Source: Frigoriglobus tundricola
GTDB taxonomy: Bacteria; Planctomycetota; Planctomycetia; Gemmatales; Gemmataceae
NCBI RefSeq assembly: GCF_013128195.2
Contig: NZ_CP053452.2
Location: 558,001-622,000 of the forward strand
Length of the DNA stretch: 64,000 nt
Reading direction: 5' to 3'
Part shown: positions 9,099 through 20,083 of the stretch, piece after piece
Position numbering within the stretch: position 1 is the stretch's first letter
Layout: each line of letters starts with the position of its first letter
Position numbers and translations under genes: made by a program
Notes under the pieces: generated by a model
The model's input: only the letters and a program-made list of their open reading frames with translations
Databases searched by the model: none
What the model was told of the DNA's origin: nothing

Positions 9099-9674
9099 TT
9101 AGCGGAACTGACCGCGGTTGCCCGCGGCATTTCCGACGACGAAAAAAAACAAGAAGAAGACGGCGACGCACATCGAAATGATGCCGAGGATCAACCCGGC
9201 CACCGCCGACCCCCGGTTGTTCTGGCTCTTCAAGCCGAGCCCGCCCGTGATCGTCGCGGACAGGCCCAAGGGCAGAGAAAAGATCCAGCAGCAGGACAGG
9301 ACGAGCGCGAAGATGCCGAGAATCAGCGACGCCGTTGCGGCCCCGTCGCCGCCGGACCCGCGCCGCGACGGAGCATAGTCGTCGTAATCGTCGTAATCGT
9401 CCCGCCGGTGGTCGTGTTCGTAATCGTCATCGTCGTCCCGGCGCCGCTTGCGCACCGGCCGGTTGGCCGGTTTGCTCCGCTGGCTCCCGGGCACTGCCAA
9501 CGGACCGGGACCGCTGCCGGGTACTGGCCCGGTGCCCGATACGCCCGTGCCGCCCGGCGCCTTCGCCACGAACACTTCCAGGCAGTTGCCGCACTCGACC
9601 TCCTGGCCGGCGTGTTCGGCGCCGACCTCCAGTTCCGTGCGGCAGGCCGGACACGTCACGCGGATGTTGGCCAT
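9099..9674 (-). CDS. Zinc-ribbon plus DUF4190-like membrane protein
   Basis: The 191-residue protein. The N-terminus is a zinc ribbon with two Cys pairs, CPAC at residues 9-12 and CGNC near residue 33-36, like the MJ0042-type finger. A Gly/Pro-rich then Asp/Arg/Tyr-rich linker follows (about 45-105; DDDDYEHDHRRDDYDDYDDY). Two transmembrane segments make the C-terminal DUF4190-like domain (ATASLILGIFALVLSCCWIF and VAGLILGIISMCVAVFFLFF). Such proteins are common in planctomycetes and have no known function. Regulation or protein-protein contact through the finger is a guess. It is probably co-transcribed with the lipoprotein that follows. Confidence 0.85.
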   Translation of the reverse strand: MANIRVTCPACRTELEVGAEHAGQEVECGNCLEVFVAKAPGGTGVSGTGPVPGSGPGPLAVPGSQRSKPANRPVRKRRRDDDDDYEHDHRRDDYDDYDDYAPSRRGSGGDGAATASLILGIFALVLSCCWIFSLPLGLSATITGGLGLKSQNNRGSAVAGLILGIISMCVAVFFLFFFVVGNAAGNRGQFR

Positions 9675-9773
9675 CGGGACACGCGGTGAGTGAGGAGTGA
9701 GCGCCGCGCGAGCGGCCCGGACGACGGGCGCGCGACCGCAGGTCGCCGCGGACCGCGGTCCGCCCCGGTTGAT

Positions 9774-10757
9774 CTATTTCCCGATCGGCGGCTCGTCCTT
9801 GAAGAGTTCGCTGATCGACTCGTTCCCGTGGATGCGGTGGATGGCGTTGGCGACCAGCGCCGCGACCGTGATCACCTTGATACACGGCAACTGCTTCTCG
9901 GGCGGCAGCGGGATGCTGTCGGTGATGGCGAGCTGGTCGATCGGCGCGTCGCGGAGCCGCTTGATGGCTTCGCCCGAGAGCACCCCGTGCGTGGCGCACA
10001 CGTACACCGCCTTCGCCCCGTGGTGCTTCGCCACGTTCACCGCCCCGACGGTGGTCCCGGCGGTGGAGATCATGTCGTCGTAGATCACCACCCGCTTCCC
10101 CTCGACCGCCGCGCCGATCAGGTGCCCGTGCTTGATTTCCGTGGCGCTCGTGCGCTGCTTGTTGGCCACCGCGATCTGGCCGCCCACGTTCTTCTGGAAG
10201 TCCAGCGCCTTCTTGATGCTCCCCTCGTCCGGGCTGAGGACGACCAGTTCGTCCTGCGGGATGCCCAGGCTGCGGACGTGTTTCGCGAGTTCCTTCACCG
10301 CGTACAGGTGGTCCACCGGGATGTCGAAGAAGCCCTGGATCTGGGCCGCGTGCAGGTCGAGCGCGAGCACGCGGTCGGCCCCGGCGCGGGTGATGAGGTT
10401 GGCGACGAGCTTCGCCGAGATGGGCACGCGCCCCTTGTCCTTGCGGTCCTGCCGGGCGTAACCGTAGTACGGCAGGACCGCCGTGATGCGGGCCGGGCTG
10501 GCGCGCTTGAACGCGTCCAGCATGATCAGCAGCTCCATCAGGTGCTGGTTGACCGGCGTGCAGGTCGGCTGGACGATGAACACGTCGCGCCCGCGGACGT
10601 CTTCGTCGATGCGTACGCTGGTCTCCTGATCGGGGAAGTCGCCGAGGGTGGCGCGGCCGAGCGGCACGCCGAGGACCTTGGCGATGCCTTCCGCGAGCGG
10701 CCGGTTGGCGCGCCCGCTGAAGATCTTCAACTTGTTGTTATTACCGTTGCCGAACAC
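9774..10757 (-). CDS. prs: Ribose-phosphate pyrophosphokinase (PRPP synthetase)
   Basis: A 327-residue cytoplasmic enzyme making PRPP from ribose-5-phosphate and ATP for nucleotide, His and Trp synthesis. Visible motifs: KIFSGRANRPLAEGIA at the N-terminus, GDFPDQETSVRI (ribose-phosphate part), VLPYYGYARQDRKDKGR (flexible ATP loop), DLHAAQIQGFFD (metal/catalytic region) and VVIYDDMISTAGTT (PRPP-binding loop). The usual length is about 310-320. The start is GTG at 10757, not the in-frame upstream ATG, because AGGAG lies six bases before it and homologues begin just before KIFSG. It is divergent from dprA with about 160 bases between the two starts. Confidence 0.96.
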   Translation of the reverse strand: MFGNGNNNKLKIFSGRANRPLAEGIAKVLGVPLGRATLGDFPDQETSVRIDEDVRGRDVFIVQPTCTPVNQHLMELLIMLDAFKRASPARITAVLPYYGYARQDRKDKGRVPISAKLVANLITRAGADRVLALDLHAAQIQGFFDIPVDHLYAVKELAKHVRSLGIPQDELVVLSPDEGSIKKALDFQKNVGGQIAVANKQRTSATEIKHGHLIGAAVEGKRVVIYDDMISTAGTTVGAVNVAKHHGAKAVYVCATHGVLSGEAIKRLRDAPIDQLAITDSIPLPPEKQLPCIKVITVAALVANAIHRIHGNESISELFKDEPPIGK

Positions 10758-10763
10758 GGCCGT

Positions 10764-10768
10764 CTCCT
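10764..10768 (-). promoter_or_regulatory. Ribosome binding site that fixes the GTG start of prs
   Basis: On the minus strand this reads AGGAG, six bases before the GTG at 10757. It favours that start over the in-frame ATG 30 bases further upstream. Confidence 0.75.
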
Positions 10769-10919
10769 GATTCCCTGGTGGCCGCATTATGCCGCAGGCG
10801 GGCGGAAAGTGCCAGCGGGGTCTCCACTTCGGGCTCGGGGGCCGTCGGGGCTGCCACGCCACGGGGATCTGGGTTATCGTATGTGCGGTTCACCCCATAA
10901 ACTCGAGTACCGCCGCCCG

Positions 10920-12083
10920 ATGTCCACATTTCCCGATTTCGCCGATCACCTGGCGCTGGCGCTCGTGCCGGGGCTGGGGCCGAAACTGACCGCCGCGCTC
11001 CTGGAGCGGTTCGGCTCGCCCGCCGCCGCCAGGCGGGCCACCGCGGCCGAATTGCTCCAGATCCCGCACATCGGGGAGAAGCTCGCGCCGTCGCTCGCCG
11101 CGGCGCTGCGGGCGGTGGACATCGGCCCCGAACTCGACCTCCTCACACGCCACGACGTGCGGCCGGTGCCGCTCGGCTTTCCGGGCTATCCGCCGCCCCT
11201 CGCCGCCGTCGTGGCCCCGCCCCCGCTGCTGTACTTCCGCGGCGAGTGGGCGGACGCGGACCGGAACGCGATCGGCATCGTCGGGTCGCGCGGCTGCACC
11301 GCGTACGGGCGGAGGATGGCCGAACAACTGGCCCGCGACCTCGTCCGCGCCGGGTACACGATCGTCTCCGGTCTCGCACGCGGCATCGACGGCGCCGCAC
11401 ACCGGGCGGCCCTGGACGCCGGCGGGCGCACGATCGCGGTCCTGGCCGGCGGGCTGTCGTCGATCTACCCGCCGGAACACGCCGATCTCGCCGATAGCGT
11501 GGCGAAGCAGGGCGCGCTCGTGACGGAAACGCCGATGACGGTGGCCCCGCAACCGGGCATGTTCCCGGCCCGTAACCGCATCATCAGCGGGCTCAGCCGC
11601 GCCATCATCGTGGTCGAAGCGAACGCCAAAAGCGGCGCGCTCATCACCGCGACGCACGCCGGCGAGCAGGGGCGGGAGGTGTTTGCGGTCCCCGGCGCGG
11701 TGGACAGCGCCGCCAGTGCCGGGTGCCTGGAACTGATCCGTAAGGGCGCCCGCCTCGTCCGCAACGCCGATGATGTGATCGAGGACCTGAAGGGGATTGC
11801 CACTGCGGAATACGGCCGGGCGGCGGTCCCCGCGCGGGGGCACCGAGACGAGGCAACCCGTTCCGAGTCCGATGCTCCGGCCCCCGTACCGCCACCCGCG
11901 CCGGTTCCGCAACTCGACCCGGCCCAGCAGCGCGTGTACGACGCGCTCGCGGCCAAGCGGCACGCGGACGAGCTGGCCCGCGAGTTGGGCATCCCCGCCG
12001 GCGACCTCGCCCGCGCGCTCATGCAGCTCGAACTGAAGAAAGCCGTCCGCCGGCTGCCCGGCAACTACTACGAACGGCGGTAG
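10920..12083 (+). CDS. dprA: DNA-processing protein DprA
   Basis: The 387-residue protein protects incoming single-stranded DNA and loads RecA in natural transformation. The N-terminal part (about 10-65) is helix-hairpin-helix like (PGLGPKLTAALLERFG, IPHIGEKLA). The Rossmann-like DprA core shows GIVGSRGCTAYG, VSGLARGIDGAAHRAAL, LAGGLSSIYP, FPARNRIISGLS and SGALITATHAGEQGREVFAVPG. A Pro-rich linker (about 300-320) leads to a C-terminal winged-helix domain (ALAAKRHADELARELGI) of the DprA_WH type. The start may instead be the in-frame ATG at 10881. The gene is divergent from prs. Confidence 0.96.
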   Translation: MSTFPDFADHLALALVPGLGPKLTAALLERFGSPAAARRATAAELLQIPHIGEKLAPSLAAALRAVDIGPELDLLTRHDVRPVPLGFPGYPPPLAAVVAPPPLLYFRGEWADADRNAIGIVGSRGCTAYGRRMAEQLARDLVRAGYTIVSGLARGIDGAAHRAALDAGGRTIAVLAGGLSSIYPPEHADLADSVAKQGALVTETPMTVAPQPGMFPARNRIISGLSRAIIVVEANAKSGALITATHAGEQGREVFAVPGAVDSAASAGCLELIRKGARLVRNADDVIEDLKGIATAEYGRAAVPARGHRDEATRSESDAPAPVPPPAPVPQLDPAQQRVYDALAAKRHADELARELGIPAGDLARALMQLELKKAVRRLPGNYYERR

Positions 12084-12118
12084 GGCCGGGCCGGCGCGGC
12101 GGTTCGTAAAACGAATTT

Positions 12119-13714
12119 ATGTCGAACCCCGATTCGCGGCCCGCCCGGCGCCGCCATTTGCTCGAAGCGCTCGTCCTCGCAGCCGCCTTCGCAGTGGCCC
12201 ACACACAGTCCCCGCTGTACTACTCGAATCAGAATCAGTACTGGCTTCATGGCGCGGCCATCGCGGGCTACGGGCACCTCGCGGGCGACTGGCTCGCGAC
12301 CACCCGCGATCCCACCCCGCTGTTCTCCGCTCTGGTCGCGGGCGCGTATGCGACCGCGGGGCCGTGGCTGCTTCAGCCGGCGTACTTCGCGCTCCTCGTG
12401 GGATATTTCCTCACGGCGCGGTGGTTGGTTGCCGCCGTGCCCGGTTTCCCCGACACGCGGCCGGCGCGAATCGTCTTCGCTGCTCTCTTCACCGCGGCTC
12501 ACGCCGCCATTCTTCGCTGGGCCTCGGTGCAACTGAGCGGCACCGACTATCCGTGGTACTTTCAGTCGGGGCTCGCCGCCCAATACCTGCTCGGACCCGG
12601 AATTCAGCCGTCTGCGTTCGGTGTGCTGCTGCTGGTTGCGGTGGCCGCCTTTGCACACGGGAAACCGGTGACCGCCGCCGGGCTCGCGGCACTCGCCGTC
12701 GGCTGTCACGGCACCTACGCTCTCCCCTCCGCGCTCCTGACGCTCGGGTTCATGGTCGCACTCGCCCGCGCCGGCCGATGGCGAACGGTCGCATCCATCG
12801 GCGCGGTCGCGCTACTGGTGGTCAGCCCTGCGGTGATTTACAACCTGTACCAGTTCACCGCGCCGCCCTCAACGGCGGACGAGGCCGCGCACATCCTCGC
12901 GGCCGTCCGCATCCCGCACCACTGCGCCCCGGCGCGCTGGTTCGATGCCACGGCCGGAGTGCAACTCGCATGGTGTGCGATCGGCTTGTGCCTGCTCCGA
13001 CACACGATGGTGTTCGTCCCGTTGGTGGTCGCCACAGCGATCGGTATTGTCCTGACGGTCGTGCAGATCGAAACGGGAAGTGACACGCTGGCTCTGATGT
13101 TCCCCTGGCGCATCTCGGTGCTGCTCGTACCGGTCGCGACCGCGGTTGTCGTCGCGAAGGCTCTCGCGTGCGGGCCGCCGGGCCGCCGGGCCGAACGACG
13201 GGCTATTGTGGGGCTGGTGGCCCTCGTCGCGGGCGGTGTGGCAGTAACCGCGTGCGGACTCGGTTACCGCACCGCGGACGAACACGAACTGTACGATTAC
13301 GTCCGCGCGACCGCGGGACCGCAGGACGTGTACCTCCTCCCGGTGCAGTTCCCGGGTGTCGGGTCGGGGCGTGGGGCGGTGTCGAACACGTTCACCCGCC
13401 CGCCGCGTGCGCAACCGGGGGCGAACCAGATTCCGGTCGATTTACAGCCGTTCCGGCTCGCGACCGGCGCGCGAGCGTACGTCGATTTCAAGTCCGTACC
13501 CTACGCGCCGGCCGAGGTGCTGGAGTGGCACCGGCGGATGACCATCGCTTCGGAAATGACGCGTCGCAGCGACTGGACCGCGCCCGGACGACGCGAGGAA
13601 CTCCGGACCGAGGGCATCACGCACGTGGTCTCGCCGCGTGCGAAGCCGCTCGCAGCGGAGTACCTTCAAGAAGTGCACCGGGACGCGGCGTACGTCGTGT
13701 ACCGGGTGAAGTGA
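12119..13714 (+). CDS. Polytopic membrane protein, GT-C-like topology
   Basis: The 531-residue protein has about ten hydrophobic segments across residues 13-375, then a soluble C-terminal domain of about 150 residues. Short loops hold Asp/Gly-rich residues (GHLAGDWLATTRDPTPLF after the first segment), an arrangement seen in GT-C glycosyltransferases and in planctomycete DUF6798-like proteins. The C-terminal part (ATAGPQDVYLLPVQFPGVG, GARAYVDFKSVPY, EGITHVVSPRAKPLAAEY) looks like the extracytoplasmic domain of such proteins. I do not recognise a specific enzyme. It starts 35 bases after dprA with no strong ribosome site and meets the opposite-strand Clp-N gene end to end (stops seven bases apart). 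Confidence 0.8.
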   Translation: MSNPDSRPARRRHLLEALVLAAAFAVAHTQSPLYYSNQNQYWLHGAAIAGYGHLAGDWLATTRDPTPLFSALVAGAYATAGPWLLQPAYFALLVGYFLTARWLVAAVPGFPDTRPARIVFAALFTAAHAAILRWASVQLSGTDYPWYFQSGLAAQYLLGPGIQPSAFGVLLLVAVAAFAHGKPVTAAGLAALAVGCHGTYALPSALLTLGFMVALARAGRWRTVASIGAVALLVVSPAVIYNLYQFTAPPSTADEAAHILAAVRIPHHCAPARWFDATAGVQLAWCAIGLCLLRHTMVFVPLVVATAIGIVLTVVQIETGSDTLALMFPWRISVLLVPVATAVVVAKALACGPPGRRAERRAIVGLVALVAGGVAVTACGLGYRTADEHELYDYVRATAGPQDVYLLPVQFPGVGSGRGAVSNTFTRPPRAQPGANQIPVDLQPFRLATGARAYVDFKSVPYAPAEVLEWHRRMTIASEMTRRSDWTAPGRREELRTEGITHVVSPRAKPLAAEYLQEVHRDAAYVVYRVK

Positions 13715-13720
13715 TCGCGG

Positions 13721-14440
13721 TCAGCCGTCGAGGTTATAGCACTCGTACCAGTCGAGGAGCCGCTGAAGGGTTTCCGCCTCCTGGCGACACCGTGCGGTGG
13801 CCTCGGTGTCCGGTCCAGCGGATACGTCTCCCTGTTCGCGAAGTTGGCGGATACGGTCGCGGACAAACTGAAGGTGTACGGGACCGATCGGCGGTCGGTC
13901 GTTGGGCACCAGTAACTTCGGAATGTGATACACCTCGACGCCGTTTAATATGCCGATGACGTCTTCGCGAACATCTTCGAGTACCAGTCCCAGGTTCATG
14001 AGCACCTGGGCGGCGACGCCCTCCTGCTCCCGCAAGAGGCCCAAGAGCAGGTGCTCGGTTCCGACGTAATTGTGGTTCAGGTTGCGAGCTTCCTCGATGG
14101 AGTACTCGATCACCTTCTTCGCCCGCGGCGTGTGGGGCAGGCGGCCCATGACCACCTGCTCGCCGCCCGGACCGTGCTGCACGATCTTCTCGACCTCCCT
14201 CCGAATCACGTCGAGATCCACGTGCCGGTTCTTCAGTACGTGGCCGGCCACTCCATTGGCTTCCGCAACGAGCCCGAGCAGGATGTGCTCGGCGCCGATG
14301 TACTCGTGGTTGAAGCGCCGGGCCTCCCGGTTGGCCAACTGCATCACCTTCCTGGCCCGGTCCGTGAACCGAGCGTAAGCGGGTTCTGTGGAAGCGGACA
14401 GCGTGACGCCCCCCAAAATGTGTCGCAGCCACCCGAACAT
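13721..14440 (-). CDS. Clp-N-domain-only protein (ClpC N-terminal paralogue)
   Basis: The 239-residue protein carries the double Clp repeat (about residues 22-165: [68 protein letters not shown]) but none of the AAA+ modules of ClpC. A short extension (about 165-239) with a coiled-coil-like helix (LQFVRDRIRQLREQGDV) replaces them. The double Clp repeat in ClpC binds adaptors and substrates such as McsB or MecA-like proteins. A free copy could compete for adaptors or deliver clients. Over most of this domain the DNA is nearly the same as the start of clpC at 18.4-18.9 kb, indicating recent duplication or gene conversion. The N-terminus (FGWLRHILGGVTLSAS) is not shared with ClpC. Confidence 0.88.
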   Translation of the reverse strand: MFGWLRHILGGVTLSASTEPAYARFTDRARKVMQLANREARRFNHEYIGAEHILLGLVAEANGVAGHVLKNRHVDLDVIRREVEKIVQHGPGGEQVVMGRLPHTPRAKKVIEYSIEEARNLNHNYVGTEHLLLGLLREQEGVAAQVLMNLGLVLEDVREDVIGILNGVEVYHIPKLLVPNDRPPIGPVHLQFVRDRIRQLREQGDVSAGPDTEATARCRQEAETLQRLLDWYECYNLDG

Positions 14441-14593
14441 GGTGCGCCCCCGACTCGACCGATCGGCTACCGTCAGCCCGGTGTCACGATTTGCTCACTC
14501 CGATCGGACACGCGGCATAGGGCATCTCGCCGATCCGCTCCGACCACGCCCGAAAGGACACGATGGCGTGAGTCACTCGCATGTGCAGCGCTG

Positions 14594-15268
14594 TCACACC
14601 GCGTCGGGATCGACGCCGAGTTCGCGGAGCCGGGCCGCTAGGCGCGCGGCCCGCTGGCGCTCGTGGGTGAGCGATTCTTCGGTTTTCTGCTGGAGCGCGC
14701 CCAGGTCCACAAAGCTGAGAAACGGCGAACCATCGGGCCGGAACACGGCCACGCTTCCGCGAAGCACCGCGAACCGGATTCGGAGCCGCGGGCTGACGTA
14801 CCCGTTCATGTTAGTAACGCGGACCAGCGCCCCGGCCTCGCGGAACCAGCCCTGCGCGTACGCGGGGAAGTCCGGGTACACAATGTAGTACTCCTCCGCA
14901 CCGTACCGCTCGTAGAAGCGGCGCTTCTCCTCCATCCGCTCGGCCGTGTTGCTCGGCGACCACACCTCGAACACCACGTGCGGGAACACGTTCTCTTCCG
15001 CGAACACCTTGTAGCTGCCGCGGTGCCCCTTCGGGCGGCCGAACGCGACGTACACGTCCGGCGCTTGCCGGATGTCCGCATCGCCCTCGACCGGGTAGAT
15101 CAGGTGGTCGCCGGCGACGAACACGTCGGACCGGTCGCGGAACATCAGGTCGAGGTTGCCCTGCAACGTGACGATCCACTCGAACTGGAGCGTGTTATCG
15201 GCCATCGGCTGACCGTCGGAGTCGGGGTAATAGACCGCCGGCGGAGATTTGGTCGTTGTGGGAACCAT
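14594..15268 (-). CDS. Uma2-family (DUF820) restriction-endonuclease-fold protein
   Basis: The 224-residue protein has the Uma2 pattern of a PD-(D/E)xK-like nuclease fold: an Asp in APDVYVAF (about 87-95), then VVFEVWSPSNTAERMEEKRRFYERYGAEEYYIVYPD, with the acidic residue, Ser-Pro-Ser-Asn-Thr turn and Lys in the usual places. The C-terminal 40 residues form a helix rich in Arg, Glu and Gln (LQQKTEESLTHERQRAARLAARLRELGV), common in this family. The family is greatly expanded in cyanobacteria and planctomycetes, and its cellular role is unknown. The ATG start is at 15268. The neighbours on the same strand do not suggest a pathway. Confidence 0.9.
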   Translation of the reverse strand: MVPTTTKSPPAVYYPDSDGQPMADNTLQFEWIVTLQGNLDLMFRDRSDVFVAGDHLIYPVEGDADIRQAPDVYVAFGRPKGHRGSYKVFAEENVFPHVVFEVWSPSNTAERMEEKRRFYERYGAEEYYIVYPDFPAYAQGWFREAGALVRVTNMNGYVSPRLRIRFAVLRGSVAVFRPDGSPFLSFVDLGALQQKTEESLTHERQRAARLAARLRELGVDPDAV

Positions 15269-15331
15269 GTGTTACACGGTAACCGGAACCCGCCGCCGGA
15301 CGCAAGCCTTGGCGACGTCAGAGTGGTTCGG

Positions 15332-16189
15332 TTATTTCGGCTTCGCGGCGACGAGGTTCCAACGATGGTCTTCGAGCCCCTCGTCCTTCTTCCACTGGAC
15401 GACGTGCGCCCCGACCTCCGTAGACGCGCTGGACACCCCGATACGCATCTTGCTGCTGACGTTTTGAAACAGAAAGTAGGAGCCGTCCCGCTCCAGAGTC
15501 CACCGGCTGCCGTCCCCGGTGTCCTTTTCCAGCGTCAGGCGGCGGCCCTCGTCACCCGAGCCGCCCGTGCCCGCGAGGAGGCCGGTGGCCCGGTTGCGGA
15601 GCAGCACGGCGTCGCCGCCCGCGGTCGGAACGAGCATCCAGAGTTGACTGTCCGCACCGCTCTGCTTCGCCTGGAGCAGACCGGTGCCCGGCTCGCCCCT
15701 CTGCTTTTCCGGGGCGAGCGCCAGGTTGCTGACCTTGTTCACGACAAGGAAGTACCGCGGGCGCAGCGACGGCGGCGCGTCTTTCAGATAGGCCGCCTCC
15801 CGTTCGGCGGCCTCCGCCTCGGCGTCCAGACGCGCACGGGTGAAGTCCTTCACCGCAACGGCGAGCGCCGCCTCCAGCGTCTTACGGGCCGCGGCCGCTT
15901 TCTGCGCGACGGGGGCCGGAACGCACTTCGGCGGCACGCCGGTCAGTTCGAACAGCTCGCGCTCGGCCTTGAGCTTGTCCAGCGCGGCCTTGTCCCCGCG
16001 CTTGCGGACCGCGGCCTCGGCCTTATCGAGCGCCTCGCCGGCGCCCTTTTCGGCGGCGCTCAGCTCGCTCTCGTAGGCCGCTCGGGCCTTGTCCAGTTTC
16101 GCCCGGATTGCGTCCGGCTCTGCGGCCGATGCGCCGCCCATCAGTGCGAGAATCGCGGCGGCACTCACGGCCCGGGTTCGGCGGTACAT
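15332..16189 (-). CDS. Secreted coiled-coil protein with ricin-type beta-trefoil domain
   Basis: The 285-residue protein has a signal peptide ending ASAAE (about residue 23). Residues 25-135 are Ala/Lys/Glu-rich and strongly helical, probably coiled coil. Residues 145-280 form a beta-trefoil of the ricin-B/QxW type with three repeats visible by SQLWMLV, SRWTLE and HRWNLV, each followed by strand-like Gly/Asn segments. Such domains bind sugars. It may attach to polysaccharide at the cell surface. No catalytic domain is present. The reading direction is shared with clpC, but a strong hairpin in the gap separates the two transcripts. Confidence 0.82.
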   Translation of the reverse strand: MYRRTRAVSAAAILALMGGASAAEPDAIRAKLDKARAAYESELSAAEKGAGEALDKAEAAVRKRGDKAALDKLKAERELFELTGVPPKCVPAPVAQKAAAARKTLEAALAVAVKDFTRARLDAEAEAAEREAAYLKDAPPSLRPRYFLVVNKVSNLALAPEKQRGEPGTGLLQAKQSGADSQLWMLVPTAGGDAVLLRNRATGLLAGTGGSGDEGRRLTLEKDTGDGSRWTLERDGSYFLFQNVSSKMRIGVSSASTEVGAHVVQWKKDEGLEDHRWNLVAAKPK

Positions 16190-16306
16190 GGCGCGTCTCG
16201 TTGGCGTCCCGATTGGTCCGCCGACAGTATAACACGCGACGGACCCGGGTGGTGGGGGCTCGATCCGGCCCGCACGTCGGGTACCACGACGGGTCGCACG
16301 AAAGAG

Positions 16307-16337
16307 CGAGGGCCACCGGCATGACCGGTGGCCCTCG
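16307..16337 (-). terminator. Terminator hairpin of clpC
   Basis: A 13-bp perfect stem (16307-16319 and 16325-16337) with a five-base loop lies 26 bases past the clpC stop. Read on the minus strand, CTCTTT follows the stem, a short T-rich tail. Confidence 0.75.
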
Positions 16338-16362
16338 GGGTTCGTTCACAGTCCCGCGGACG

Positions 16363-18897
<2,535 letters not shown>

Positions 18898-19430
18898 CTA
18901 CGCCGTCTCCCGCGGGGGATGAATTCGTGGCGCCGGAAACGCGGCAGACCGTGTTCGGCTCTGACCCATCATATACCGGCCGCGCCGGTGGGGCAGGAAA
19001 AGTGACAAGGCTCCGTTACGGAAGGCGACGGAGGGGCGGTTCGTCCCGGCGTCGGCGTTGACCTTGACCTTTGTTCCGTCCCGCGGGTCGGAGGTGGGAG
19101 GGGGACCCGCGTGTCGGCCCGGTCGGTCCCGGCGTGAACCGGGGCGGATGAGTTTTGAGTCTGCGGAATTCTAGGCACCCGTGCGCGGCGAATCAAGGCG
19201 TGGCCCCGAGCGTGCGGCACGCCCCGGCGCCGGGTCCGGCCCACACAGTTTTCGCGAACGCCGCTTCAGGTGTGCCGGCACCGGGGCGACGGGCCGAAAT
19301 CCTTCGCGTCCCCCGCGGCGCCGCGCTCCGGCCGCGTCCGACGCGAACGTTTCTCTCCCGTTCAATTCGCGATCCTATCATCTGAACGGCCGCCCCTCCT
19401 ACTATTTCTCGTGAACGACCCAGAACACTT
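18898..19430. other. Gene-free stretch upstream of clpC, cut by the IS insertion
   Basis: About 530 bases without a convincing gene. It should hold the clpC promoter (minus) and, before the IS arrived, was continuous with the upstream region of the acyltransferase gene now at 21654. I see no confident promoter hexamers. The last 8 bases are the left target duplication of the outer IS. Confidence 0.5.
19423..19430. repeat. 8-bp target duplication, left flank of outer IS
   Basis: Reads gaacactt, and the same eight bases follow the other end of the nested pair at 21542-21549. An 8-bp duplication is usual for IS1595-family elements. Confidence 0.93.
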
Positions 19431-20075
19431 GGCTCATGAGGCCGTCGGGGTGGACAGGGGCAGGCCCAGTAGTGTGCGGACCATGCCCGCAACGCCGACC
19501 TTGTTGTATGCCCATTGGAAGACGGCAACGTACTGGTGGAGGTAGTGCTTGCTGATCCCGCGGAACGGTCGCAGGAACGTGCGGAGGGCCGCCCACAGGC
19601 CCTCGAGCGTGTTATCGTGGACCTCGCGGATCCCGTCCCCGTCGTCATCCCGAGCCCACTCCCGTTGGCCCGGGGTGTGGTTCACCGTGGCATGCCCGCG
19701 GCCCTCCGCGGACAGCCGCGCGTACCCCGACCACTCATCCGTGTATACGGTCGCGCCATCATCGGTATGTTCGGTCACGAACGCGATCAGGGTCTCCTGG
19801 TCCGTTCGTTCGACGACCTCCAGGACGATGGCCCCGGTGTCCCGGCTCACCACCCCGACCACCGGCGGGCGGTCGTTGGCGAAGTTCCCGTGCCCGCGCC
19901 GCTTGTTGGCCCGGCGTCGGGGCGGGTCGTCCGGGTTCGGGTGCCGGACCCCTTTTTTCCCCCGCATTCTGGAACATCTCGTCCGCTTCGGTCTCCGAGC
20001 CGGGGATCGCGCCGACCTGCGTGGCGGCTCCCGCGGCGCGTTCCTGGAACCGGTGCCGCAGATCCAGCAGGTGCA

Positions 20076-20083
20076 TCCGATCG
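20076..20083. repeat. 8-bp target duplication, left flank of inner IS
   Basis: Reads tccgatcg, identical to 21135-21142 on the other side of the inner copy. The target lies within the outer copy's transposase gene. Confidence 0.93.
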